Shown piece after piece: positions 1 to 10,998 of a DNA stretch of 64,000 nt (positions are counted from its first letter, which is position 1; each line of letters begins with the position of its first letter). This stretch comes from Chamaecrista fasciculata. Taxonomy: Eukaryota > Streptophyta > Magnoliopsida > Fabales > Fabaceae. A program made the translations under genes and the position numbers. The notes beneath the pieces are model-generated. The model searched no databases, had not been told where the DNA came from, and worked only from the letters and a program-made list of their open reading frames with translations. The stretch lies in assembly GCA_003254925.1 (NCBI GenBank), contig QANZ01028197.1, positions 4,734 to 68,733 on the forward strand. The letters run 5' to 3'.

Positions 1-289
1 AAAATTACAATTTTTATTCATAATATATGTCATATCTATTATTATTTTCTCTTGCCTATCATGTTAAAGTTACAAAAAATTAATTTATATTCTAAAATTT
101 ATAGATATGTGTCGTGTCGGTGTCATACGAGTGTCGGACACTGACACGTGTCTGACACGGCGACACGCCTTCAAAATGAAGTGTCCATGCTTCTTAGGTA
201 TTAGTGTATTTTATATTGGAATTCTAATATATCGTTTTCTTTTTTATAATGTTTTATTAATTTGTTCACTTCATATCATGTTTCGTAAA
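1..289. repeat. Old dispersed AT-rich repeat fragment
   Basis: The stretch resembles 29200-29480 in order and content: an AT-rich part with ATTCATAATATATGTCATAT, then a part built on GTGTCGGTGTC / CACTGACACG, then CTTCAAAATGAAGTGTCC. The GTGTCGG part contains short inverted repeats. I see no gene: the small reading frames here look like chance. It is probably a fragment of a transposon family, type unknown. It is cut by the left edge of the window. Confidence 0.4.
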
Positions 290-988
290 TGTTGATTTTT
301 TGGAGAATAATATTCGTAATATTATTTCATCAAAAGAGAAAAGATTTACAACAAAATGTAACAAAACTCTATCTTCAACAAAGAGAGTTCACTAACAGCC
401 ACCAAAACCTCAATATGACAGTTGGGGGTCGCCGAAAGTAGGTCGGCGACAGCGGCGCAACAGACCGGCAAACAGGACGATGAGTCACGCAGCTCGATTG
501 GACATCGAACTTCGGGGAATGACCGTCCGACTGCTTCTGTCTCCATCCCGATGACATAAATAGGAACTTTGAAAAATGGACCTACTAAAACCCTAACTAA
601 GTTTTCTCACTGAACAGAGGAAGAGGATGAGTCGGTCTCGGTGATGGAGCTGGGCACTAAAGGCAATGGAAAAATTCAGCGATAAAGGCTGATGAAGGGC
701 CGGGATCAAAAGGGAACCTGGCTCTGATACCATGTTGATTTTTGGAGAATAATATTCGTAATATTATTTCATCAAAAGAGTAAAGGTTTACAATGCTTAA
801 ATAAGAGAAAAACTTCTTAATATGTACCAAGAGAAAAACTTCCTAATATCTACTAAGATATCTCATCTAATATCTAATATAATATTTGATAAGATATAAA
901 TCAAATTCTAACAAGACATTCCTAATCTAAAAAAATAATTATAAAATAAGAAATAAAATAATTCTAGATAATCCTAGATTTCTCAACA
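290..988 (-). mobile_element. Short Copia-type LTR element (fossil), with TSD
   Basis: On the minus strand a complete LTR lies at 733-988, starting TGTTGA and ending TCAACA. It is followed directly by a primer-binding site (719-732, TGGTATCAGAGCCA on the minus strand) matching initiator Met-tRNA, as is usual in plant Copia elements. A second LTR-like stretch starts at 290 and repeats the LTR end sequence. The whole element is flanked by the 5-bp direct repeat GTAAA (285-289 and 989-993). The interior of about 350 bp shows no Copia protein domain, so it looks like a small non-autonomous or heavily reduced element (TRIM-like). It is a fossil; I estimate moderate age. Confidence 0.7.
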
Positions 989-1554
989 GTAAATTAAGTA
1001 TTTGAGTAGATGGAATCCAAGTACATCATTGATATTGTACCCCAGACATGACAAAATTTAAGTACTGGACCATAGAAAAAATTCTAAAATGTCAAAACCA
1101 ATAATAAATAATATCCTTTTTCTTAATACAAATATCTTGAATAAATTTGACGAAAGAAAAGAAGGCAAATCTGAAACAATGGAGTTCTTCACAATTGCTG
1201 CCAGGGAAACAGCGTAGGAACTGTCAAAATGTCAGAACTTTCAAGCGTTGTCAAATGCCATGGTTACAACATTCTTACACTTTAACTGTGATCCCCAAAA
1301 GATTTCTAGATATGTAAAGAAATATTAACATTTAGCAATAACAGAATCTGCTTCTGCTACATCTAATAAGTTTCTCAACATTATCAATCCATCTGGCGGG
1401 CAATCCTGTACTATATTAATCAGCTGCATGACATAGAATGATAATGGATCCTTCCTTTTGGGATAGAGATTAACGCATCAACCAGATCTCTGGAGGGAAA
1501 AGTTGGCCCTTGCTTTTTAATAATATAGCTCCAAAACATCAAGAGTCTACATTC
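989..1554. other. 3' flank and probable 3' UTR of ARF19-like copy A
   Basis: There is no coding sequence. From about 1215 onward the sequence matches the region after copy B (11728-12194), including a shared stretch CTGCTTCTGCTACATCTAA. Sharing is expected for a duplicated 3' UTR. I cannot place the polyadenylation site with confidence. Confidence 0.55.
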
Positions 1555-4500
1555 TTACCGATTGAATGAGGCGGCCGAGTTATCTTCGTACTGTCCTCTC
1601 CATGCATTGCCGCTATCTGTCCCACTACAAGCTTGATTGGAGATAGGAACATTACCTAAATTGCCATCCAAGCTCATCTGCTGCACTTCAGCAGATGACA
1701 GTATCTTTATGCTCTGGACACAGCTCACAAATTCTCTGCAAGGAATCATGAGTTGAACAGATGAGGAACATATCAGAATGACTAAACAAGTAGGTGGCTA
1801 TAAGCAAGGAGAAATGAAAATACTCACTCCCAAGGGTCATCACCAACAAGAAGAATGTCATTTTCATGATCCACATATACTAGTTTCCAGTCAGTCCGAT
1901 AAGGATCTTCTAGTTGCCCTAAAATACCAAACATCTGGGCCAAGTCATGTCGAAGTTCATCATATCCCTTGTAACGGGTGACATCTATGCATCTTCCAAC
2001 AGAGCCACGCTTTTGAACCTGCAAACATTTTTGAAGCAACATTAAGCATTTGAATACCCACTGAGATTACATTAAAACAATGATTATATTTCCTAGAGGG
2101 TTATTTCCAGATGACATTGCATCCGGGTGCCACAACAGTGAAGCTCAAGTCAAAGATGACTATTGTACAATTCATACAATTAAGGAAAAGATACCAACTG
2201 TGTAATGAAAAAGTGAAAAATCAAGGGAATAGGTAGAAATTAGATCAGATGGTGTGCACTTAGTGTTAGACCTACTAAACTCTAAAGAATAATAAGTTAA
2301 TAACATTCCTATGACGCTTGATATGCACCCCCTTTAAATATCATGACATCTCTACTGTGAATTGCAATAAAATAACATCTGTAGTTGTGAAAGGATGTCA
2401 ATCAAACCTTTGTATATGTTCGCATTCGCTGAGTTTGGTTAGTCCACAAGTTATTGTTCAAAATCCTGTTTTCGTTAATGGCAACATCACTAGAGCAACC
2501 AGGCTTGAAGGGCATGCTTGGCAAACCAAATGATTGTGAGCTTATGGCCGCAGATGACAGCTCAGTTTCGATGTCTCTAGGACCACCACCAAAATTTGAG
2601 AGCAGACTTTGAATATCTTTATGAGAGTCATAGCCTCTTGAGAACAAAGTATCAGGTGTAAGTCCATCAAGATTAGAGGCAAATGGTAAATTGTTCCTAG
2701 GATTTGACTGGACATCCCCATCGATGCAGAAGTTGGGAAGTGGGAAGTTTGTCTGCACACTGCAAGGATCAAGACAGTAAGATGTTACCGAAGAAGAAGC
2801 TTCCAGCTGATCAGTTGTTGTTCCTTTATACTTCAACTGGTCAGGCCCTTTGATGCCTGGCAACTCATGTTTGATCTGGTTATCAGACTTACTCTGAAAC
2901 TCCTGTACCAGATTATTACTGGGCTCAACTACCAAACTACCTAATGTGGTTGGTACTTGTTGATTTCTATTTAGGAGGTTTGGTAGAGGCACCTGGCAAT
3001 TATTAGTTGATGGCGAGGTTGAACATGACGGGGCATCTCCATCAGAGAGATTAGAAGGAGAACTTGTAGTTGCAAGTGGTTTCTGTGCGTTCAGGGGTTG
3101 GTTCAAAGGAAGCTGTTGAGATTGCATCAGAGGTGAAGTATTACTGTTGAGAGGATTAGTGGATATCACATTGCTGCTAAGCTGTTGAGACTGAAGAGAC
3201 TGAAGCTGAGACAGAGGCAATTGTGGTTGTTGCTGGTTGTGTTGGTGAGACTGCTGTTGCTGTAGCAGCTGAGCCTGCAAAAGTGAAGTAGCTGGAGAAA
3301 GAAGTTGTTGTTGCTGCTGCTGTTGTTGCTGCAATTTCTGTAGAAACTGTAACTGCAGTTGTTGCTCAGAGAGGTTTTGTTGTTGCAGTTGAGTCAGTTG
3401 TGGTTGATGTGATGGCCTCTGTGACAAGCTTTGTTGCAATAGGTGCAATGAGGATTGTTGTTGTTGCTGCTGCCTCTGCAAGTGACTAACTTGCTGATCA
3501 ATCTGTTGTTGAAATTGTGAATCTTGTGGCAAGGTTGTGAGTGGGAGTATAGTCTTATTGGCTGGTTGAATACTTTGCTGGAGAGGGAGACTGTCTGACA
3601 GTACTTGCTGCTGCTGTAGCTGAGAGTACGTTACTGGTTGCTGCACACTCAGATTTGGAATGTGGCTAGAACCAGCCACCCCGTTATTTTTAATGGTCTG
3701 TTGACATGACTGTTGCTGTTGCTGTTGCTGTTGGACTTGCTGTTGAAGCAATTGGGCCCGCTGTTGCTGCAGAAGTGACAAATTTTGTGGTTCAGAAAGC
3801 TGATGTTGCTGTTGCTGACTGGGCTGCTGGAGTTGGTTTATGGGTGTTTGCAACAATGATTGCAGCTGCTGCTGAGATAGTGATAATGGGGCCTGTTGGA
3901 ATTGGATGACTTGGTTCGGCAAGTTAGGTTTGTTAAACTGAAGATTCGGTGCAGAGTGGACAGGATCTTGAAAACTCAATAACCTGGATACATCATCAAC
4001 GTTGGGGCTATGATGAAGGGAATTGGATGGAAGCATGGATGGGGAAATTCCCGAATGCCGAGCAGAAAACTGATTATTCTGCTGCATACTCATCCACTGA
4101 ACTAAACTTAACCCCGAAAAGGCTGAACTTGATGCATCCTTCATGCCAAAGTCGTTTTCAAGCCAGGGCGTAGCTCTATTGAAAGCATTTTCCAAGTCAA
4201 ACTCATCATCTGCATAAGCAACAATGGGTATCATCTGTTACCAATTATCTATAAATAAAATCCAAAGTGATGATGGATTGAGAAGGAGAGGCAATGCCAT
4301 ACAGGTTTTCTGTGTGCTAATCTCCATGCTGACCATAAAGCAAGAAATGAGAATTAACTTTCAACATATAAGCAATCAGATACCATTTTTATAGCAAGGG
4401 AATTGCCTAAGAAGCAGGAGATGAGGACCGGTACTTCAAATCTCATTGGTATTTAACTGCTATTCGTTTCTCTGAAGAAAGGTAAATTCAAAGTCCAATT

Positions 4501-7500
4501 GTACCAATTTTCTAATCCTCGGGACTTAACTCACAACAGATCTAATATTGGATTTACAACTTAGATTCTTAATCATTCCCCTTTTTGGAACTAATCAAAT
4601 CTCTATAGGTCTACAATCAGATTTATTCATTTGTCACGGTATGCTGACAATCAGCTGAATTACTCCAAGCCTGATGTCCATGTCTAAGTAATAACAGATA
4701 CATCTCTAAGACCGATTATTGTTTACCAACATAAAATAATTTAATTAAAATTTTGTTAAGTTTCTACCTGGCATTCCTGGTTGCTTTGGAAACTTGGGCC
4801 TAAAAAAGGGAGGCGGGCAAATGTAGAAAGGAGTGACTACGGGTTCAATATCCCAAATTGAAACTCTACTTGTGCGCTCACCAGCTGTAGATTCATCCCA
4901 TCCAACCTATCAATTATCAACAGTTTAAAATTTGCCTAGTTCTAAAAGCATAAAATGCTAAAGCAAAGGTTCAATATTTATACAGAAAACCAGATAATAT
5001 AGAGGAAGGAAGCAGAAGACCAAGCACATTCAGATCATAGGACATTGAACTTTAATGCAAGTTATAAGGTACACTACTCAACTATGGAAATGATAGACTT
5101 CAGGTAAATTATTAAGCTACTGATTTGAGTATTTGATGGAATAGGAAATACCATTAAGATATACTCCTTCAATTGTCTATTTTCTTGATTAAAATCACAA
5201 TTTATTTATCTAGTGAACACAATGGTTTCATAATACCTGAAGATTACGCCACTGCGAGTTTTTCCATCTCACAGGATCCAAGTCACTGATCCCTGTGATT
5301 GTTCCCATGCATCTGCGGACTCCTGACTCCTCTGTCTCAAACATCATTCTAAATCTCATTCCAAGAGAAACGTGGGTGTATATTGCTTTATTATACTTGG
5401 CCAATGGGATAACAAATTCAGAGGGGCTAGTCCTGTTAAATTAACCAAGACTATAAGAGGCAGTCACAAATATTCAAAGGATAAGATTTCATGATATGAT
5501 AGTAACTGCAACGATGTAGTACCTTGGATTGTAAAATATAGTAAATGGGCTGTTATTCGCAGCTGCATGAGCCGCAGCAGCAAAAATGCCTATGTGCATG
5601 CTGTCACTGGATATGACCGACGAAGAAAGGGCAGGCTGCTGTCTATTAGCATGCCTTATGCCTAGACGAAGTTGTTGTTTTTCATCTCTAAAAACAACCA
5701 GAAAATCAGGTTCAGTGGCTGAAGAACCACATATTTCTGAAATTCCCACAAAAATGATTTCTTACCTTACAAAAAGAACAGAATCGCCAGCAAATAGTCT
5801 TTTTGTGCCGACGAAGATGCTCCAACCTGTAGTCAGTAGGTGCCTCTTCGGTTGTCCTGTAGCCAACATGTCAAAATTTTAACATTCACCTTCCCGAAAC
5901 ATCAATAGCTTTTGAATTTCAGTTTAAGACTAAGTGTTGCAGTGTTTCCAATAGAAGTGTAAGCCTCTGAGATCCACATTTCATAGGTTTATGACAAGTT
6001 TTGATCCAACAAAAATATGGTTGCGTGACTGACAAGATAATTTAAGACTTTATTGCCTAAAAAATAACAGATCTTGATGATCCATTAATAAAGACTTTAA
6101 CAATAGTAATACATTAAATGAAGATGAAAATGGAAAATAAGCAAAATTGAAAGTACCACGATAAATATGTCTGAATGTCCATGTGTTGTCATGCAAATCT
6201 TTGGCAACAATCTCTTGAGCTGGAGGTTGCATTGAAAAATCCTATTAGAAACAGTTCAGGTCAGCATAGAAAGGGGAAGTCCAAATTAGGATACCTACCT
6301 CCAAATATAGCCACAAAAAAATATGAACGTTATACTCACCAGCGGTGGAAAAATTTTCTCTGCTGCTTGACGACGTACAGAAAATCCACCATGAGTGCTT
6401 GTGTCACTAGCTGTAAGAGTTTTGCAGAAGAACTCAGTAGGTTGTTCACTTTTCTTCAAACCCATGTCTGATGCCAGTAGTGCTTCCTTGTCATACTGAA
6501 GAACAGGCACATCAAATACAATTTGATCTATTTCCTCATCATTGGTTAGGACAAGAAAATGTGGGGAAAAGGGCATGGATACTTATCAACAAATTATCAG
6601 ATTGAAAAGCTGACTTACTTTGTTCACAGGTTGAAGGGTCATCTGTGCATAGACCTCATCAGTTTCAGGATCAGCCTGATTCAAGAAATAAAAGAACATC
6701 AATGTATATTCCACATATGAATTATAGTTTCGTATAAGAATTATAAGGACCAATATCTAAAATAGCTCAGAAAGTATTGTTGTAGCACATGTATTGCTTT
6801 CAACTTTACACCCTGCTAGCCTATACTAGCTATCTTGATAGGGAAGCTCATGACTTGCATCAAGAGAAGCAAATGAAGGAACATATATACCCAGCTCAGA
6901 AAAGTTATCAATTTTAAGAATTAAGATAAGGTTACAACACGTCATAGATGTGCTGAAGACAACTAATGTAATCAATAATGACAATATATTTTATCCAAAA
7001 ATGTTAAGTGTTTTTTATCCCTTCGAAAACATGTTCCTAGTAAACTAGTTTATCCAGAAGACTGTATAAGAAAGAAATTCACAAATTTGCTTGTACTCAA
7101 GGACAGTATATCTCCGCATGGATAAAATCATATCTTCTCTAGATATAAAAATTATGTAATTTGTCTTCATAAGATTTCAGTATTGCAGAACACCGATAAC
7201 CTACTTACATGTAGTACAACATTGTGAAGCATGCAAATTAACTTGGATGGGAGGTTAGGGTAACTAGGTACAAAATCAGCCTCCTTTTGCATGGACGCTG
7301 CAACCTGAAAGTTATAGTTGTCAAAATGAACTCCATCAGATTCTGACACCAAAACGAAGAATAATCAGTATGACATTCTAGAAATCAAGACAAAGAGAAC
7401 TTACTTGCTCACTGTGTCCTTGGGGGAAGTAGACCACAAGACTTCCAACAAGAGGTAAGGAAACCAGTGGTCCAGCACATGCATGCCATAACTCTGAATT

Positions 7501-8017
7501 TATCGTCTTTCTTTCTCCTGTTACCATAGGAGACATGCACAGTTCCAAATGTTTTTATTCACATAAGATATCTATCAACAACACATTTGGAACAACTAAA
7601 GAATTTCTGGCTTATTTCAGAGAAGTGTAGAATGTAACAGAAGGAAAACGAAAAGAAACATACAGCATAATAAATAGAAACTAATAAGCCACCATATCAT
7701 ATTTGTTCAGTTCCGAAAAACTATTAAAACAAGAATATTATCCGCTTTACAAATCAAGCCCAAAATAATATCAAACTAGTGATAATTGCAGGATCTACAA
7801 TGCAATCAAACTAAGCCTGAAATATAAAATCATTCATTAACCGTAAAGGGAATCATCATCTCAGTCACTTAGGAGGATTTGTGCTTGAAGAATAAAAACA
7901 AACAAAACCAACAAGAAAGAGGAGAGCTAAGAAGCCTAAGACAATGAGCCAGTATAAGCTATTAGAAAACACACCTTCGCCAGAATTAGGCAAGCAACCA
8001 TTTGGTAAAGCCTTCAT
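1555..8017 (-). CDS. ARF19: Auxin response factor, ARF19 clade, copy A (diverged)
   Basis: Transcription activator that binds auxin response elements in the nucleus and is restrained by Aux/IAA proteins (family knowledge). CDS exons by eye: 7975-8017, 7405-7517, 7209-7304, 6619-6675, 6340-6495, 6157-6241, 5766-5856, 5523-5687, 5237-5432, 4768-4906, 2408-4209, 1828-2018, 1555-1735. Together they give 1104 codons plus stop in one frame. Order: dimerisation region with [13 protein letters not shown]3 domain (about residues 125-227), ARF domain, glutamine-rich middle region in exon 11, and C-terminal PB1 domain (about 982-1085) with QKRGSVGR and the acidic [17 protein letters not shown] motif. 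It ends NSAASFNR like Arabidopsis ARF7/19. Exon 11 ([34 protein letters not shown]) fits ARF19 better than ARF7. Odd: several normally conserved residues differ, e.g. SVRRQAAEK for SVPRRAAEK in B3, RRCMGT for RRYMGT, and FGILGQ for FGIEGQ in PB1. No stop or frameshift is seen, so it may still be expressed. Confidence 0.92.
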
Positions 8018-8528
8018 GATGACCTAAACCAAATTCAACACTCTCCAGCAATATTCAACCTTGTTCGCGAAGTTTATCACAGAAAGACAATTCTCCGAAA
8101 ACAACCACCAATATGGAGAATCCCCTTTTAGCTTCTGCCACAAAGTTATTCAATAACATTTGGAGGAATCAACAAAAAAACCCCTACCCTTTCCACAGAA
8201 ATGCTACAAGTTAAAAATTAAAGAGCAACTAGGCCTCCACTTTCAGCAGCAGCAATCTTGAAAAGAAGTAAATTCCAGAAGAATGATATTTTCTGCTGGA
8301 ATCGAAACGCCAAAATCAGAAGTTTGCAGCTGAAACATCATCGGCTTCAACGAAGAATGTAAAAGCTGCTGGTGTCCAACAAGCCAAAATCTCACAAAAC
8401 CACTTCCACAGCTGCTTTAATTGACCAAAAAAGCAAGCAAACAGAAATAAATAAACGAAAAATGAAGAAGCAGAGAATCACCCTCCGTCTCCGGCCACCA
8501 TATGGATCACCGGAGGTAGAGAAACAGA

Positions 8529-8530
<2 letters not shown>

Positions 8531-8590
<60 letters not shown>
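8531..8590. repeat. (GA)30 microsatellite in the ARF19-like copy A leader
   Basis: Sixty bases of uninterrupted GA (CT on the transcribed minus strand) lie about 510-570 bases upstream of the start codon. The same place in copy B (around 20040) has only a short GAGAGA. The tract therefore expanded in copy A after duplication, or contracted in B. CT tracts are common in plant 5' leaders; a role here is inference. Confidence 0.9.
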
Positions 8591-8593
<3 letters not shown>

Positions 8594-8695
8594 GTGTGTA
8601 TCAAAGTTGTGAGGAAACTGACTTGTGTCGCTGGTAAACCGGAGGCTGAAGAAAAGCAAAACAACTTTTTCACCCATGTGAGCAAAGCCGACATG

Positions 8696-8702
8696 AAATA
8701 TA
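8696..8702 (-). promoter_or_regulatory. Possible TATA box of ARF19-like copy A
   Basis: The minus strand reads CTATATTTCATGTCGGC about 680 bases before the start codon. The same motif is kept in copy B at 20181-20187, inside otherwise partly diverged upstream DNA. If used, it gives a 5' leader of about 650 bases containing the CT tract. No transcript evidence is available. Confidence 0.35.
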
Positions 8703-8971
8703 GAGCCAAAGCAATTAAGAGAACTCATTAAAGAAGTAGGGTAGTCAAACAAATCCCCCCAAAAAAAATGAGGATGATGCAAGTAGGTGATTATGAACGT
8801 TGTTTTATTAATTATAAGCTATAATGGTCGTTTATTAGTTATTACACAAAAATCCCCTGAGGCACACGTCAGATTCCCCTGAGATTTAGAATGAAGAGAA
8901 AAGTAGGAAAATTTTTAACTTTTGGATAAATAGAAGTGTGTTATGTAAAAATGAGAATTATGAGAAGATTA

Positions 8972-9399
8972 GGGCCTGATTGGTTTAAGAAAATGTTTCC
9001 TGTTTTCATTTTCTGTTTCCATTTCTGGAATTCTATTTTCATTTCAAAATTTTCAATATTTAAGAAATATGTTTGTTTTATAAAGTTAAAAAATCGTTTC
9101 ATTCATATTTAAATTATGTTAACTTGAATAACACTAATTTTTATATGTTTTTAAGTTTGATTATAGCTAAATGATGATATTAACATGATTAAATAGTTTA
9201 CTTTTGTGTAATGTTGCAAAATATCATAAGTTTGTTTTTGGAAATACTGGAAACGTCTTTTTGACGTTTCTTGTTTTCAGCCTGTTTCAGAAAATGTTTC
9301 CAGAAAACATTTCTAAAAAAACCGTACAAAACACGTTTTCAGTCATATTTCCTGTTTCAGTGAAAATGGAAACAGGAAACAGGGCAACCAATCAGACCC
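8972..9399. mobile_element. Tourist-like MITE (PIF/Harbinger), 428 bp
   Basis: The ends are inverted: GGGCCTGATTGGTT at the left and AACCAATCAGACCC at the right. They are flanked by the 3-bp target duplication TTA (8969-8971 and 9400-9402), the hallmark of PIF/Harbinger MITEs. The interior is rich in GAAAACAGG/CCTGTTTC motifs and repeats in inverted fashion. The short reading frame inside is not a credible gene. It lies upstream of ARF19-like copy A and is missing from the matching place in copy B. Confidence 0.85.
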
Positions 9400-9994
9400 T
9401 TAATTGTTTTAATATTACTTTTTAAGAAAATTAGGCGACTTGGTGTAAGGTGTGCATCCCAGAAGGGGTATGCAGTATAGAAAATAGAGGTCATTGCAAG
9501 AGGTTGTTGCATAACAGAATTTACTTTTTATGGTAAACAAATTTTGAAGATTAGATTCAGGTACACACGAGGTTCAGTGTAGATGAAGCATAGTTAAAGT
9601 ATGGTAATACTTCTGTTATACTTTGGAATAATAATTAAAAAAAAACTTGAGTTTTGTGATATTTGGTAATATATTTTTTTTCATTTTCTTTGTTCTTTTA
9701 ATACTTTCCCTTTTCCTGCTCTTGAGAATTCCTATTGGGGTTTGTCATAATTTAAGCCAAATGTTATAAAATATAATACGTTAAATAATAGATAATTATT
9801 AGCTAAGTTCATGTTTCTATTTTTCATATTGAGATGTACGTCAATCAAAGTTGTCTTTATAGTAAAAAAAAATGCTTTTGTTTGTGAATATAAGATGAAA
9901 TGAAAGTAAAAGATATCACTCTTTGAAAGGTTAAGTTATATCTAAATATAAAAGTATATGCAATTAAAGATATGTTTATTTATTTATATATATA

Positions 9995-10267
9995 TTTTGG
10001 TTAAATTATGAGTTTCTCTCGCCTATCCGTATAATGGTCTAAGCGAAGACTAATCCCATTCGGACCTTATAGACGAAACGACAATTTTCTGGATGTTAAA
10101 TACCATTGGATGGGTTGCTTTTTTTTTTTTGGTAGAAATTGGATGGGTTACTTTTTAATAAAAAAAGAAATCAATTTTATTATGATCTTCCCAACAATAT
10201 CAACTCTAGAGATCAAACTTGAGTTCTCTCTTTAACTCGCCAATCACTCCATCAAACACTGTTGGTG
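9995..10267 (-). mobile_element. tRNA-derived SINE, family 1, interrupted copy
   Basis: It shares ordered blocks with the clean SINE at 51449-51637: CGCCTATCCGT, AGACTAATCCCATTCGG, CCCAACAATATC, and the degenerate B-box/A-box end. About 90 bases of extra sequence with a T-tract split it near 10090-10180. Possible target duplication TATATATATATT lies on both sides, but AT repeats make that weak. It is older than the copy at 51449, with many mismatches. Confidence 0.6.
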
Positions 10268-10354
10268 TATATATATATTGTTTTAACTTATTATTTTACT
10301 TGTATACAATTTTAACCATAAAAACAAAAAGAACCACGACATGAAATATTCTTA

Positions 10355-10790
10355 ATGGTTTGGCACTTTGGCCCACAAAAAGGAAAATGCATATGTGAAA
10401 ACATGAGTTAAATGATTCTATTAGGCCCAAACATCTCTAAAAGTTGCATTTGGATAAGGAAATGCTTTTGATAACTCCAATTACTACTCTAATTCGTGGA
10501 CTTTTCATCCATCTATGTGGTTTTGTATTGAAAAGAAGATCAATTAATTGTGTTTGAAGAATTAAGAGAACCTGTAGCAATATAGTATTACACTATTACT
10601 CATTCCCCCAACGAATAAAGTTGGAGGTATGTGTATGTTCATGAGATTAATAATTAGTGTTTGAATCTTGACTTGTAAAAAAGCATCCAAAAACATAAAG
10701 AAAAAAGAACTTTATATACACACGCTAGGACTGCCACTAGACGCAAAAGCAGGAGATCTTCACATGTTAATTGCTAAACGTCTGCTTTCT
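10355..10790. promoter_or_regulatory. Distal upstream block conserved between ARF copies (A side)
   Basis: About 430 bases, 2.3-2.8 kb before the ARF start. They match 21085-21530 in front of copy B far better than the DNA between this block and the gene. The best kept part reads CACGCTAGGAC.GCCACTAG, then CGCAAAAGCAGGAGATC and TTCACATG. There is no reading frame of note. Conservation could mean a shared enhancer or distal promoter, or simply slower local decay. Function is inference. Confidence 0.4.
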
Positions 10791-10863
10791 TTTAGCTGCA
10801 TATAGACATACACACGCATATCATTGTTTCTATATGAATCCAATTATTAATTTCTAAGTCTAA

Positions 10864-10998
10864 CCTAGTAATTTAGAAGTATATGACTTAATATTTTGTT
10901 ATATAATTGGATTACTATAGAAATAATTGGATTCATACTTAATATTTTACGTTATATATATACATACTCAAGTCATATACTTCTAAATTACTACTAGG
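10864..10998. repeat. Short imperfect palindrome near the duplication edge
   Basis: CCTAGTAATTTAGAAGTATATGACTT at 10864-10889 is mirrored at 10970-10998 as the reverse complement with a 3-base insertion. The loop of about 80 bases itself holds a weaker inverted pair (ATAATTGGATT and CCAATTATT nearby). It may be a small MITE. It lies right at the right edge of duplication unit A. Confidence 0.55.

Larger units (their letters stand above)
1215..10870. repeat. Tandem segmental duplication, unit A
   Basis: Similarity to unit B (about 11728-21575) starts near ATGTCAGAACTTTCAAGC on the left. It continues through the whole ARF gene, its leader, and separate blocks of upstream DNA, and ends near CCAATTATTAATTTCT. 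Both units point the same way and lie less than 1 kb apart. Unit A alone contains the Tourist MITE at 8972-9399 and the SINE at 9995-10267, so these probably came in after the duplication (or were lost from B). The edges are estimated by eye and may be off by some tens of bases. Confidence 0.85.

Noticed and set aside
8372-8782. Overlapping reading frames on both strands across the GA tract
   Set aside because: They arise from the dinucleotide repeat, which is open in several frames; no domain or homologue is visible.
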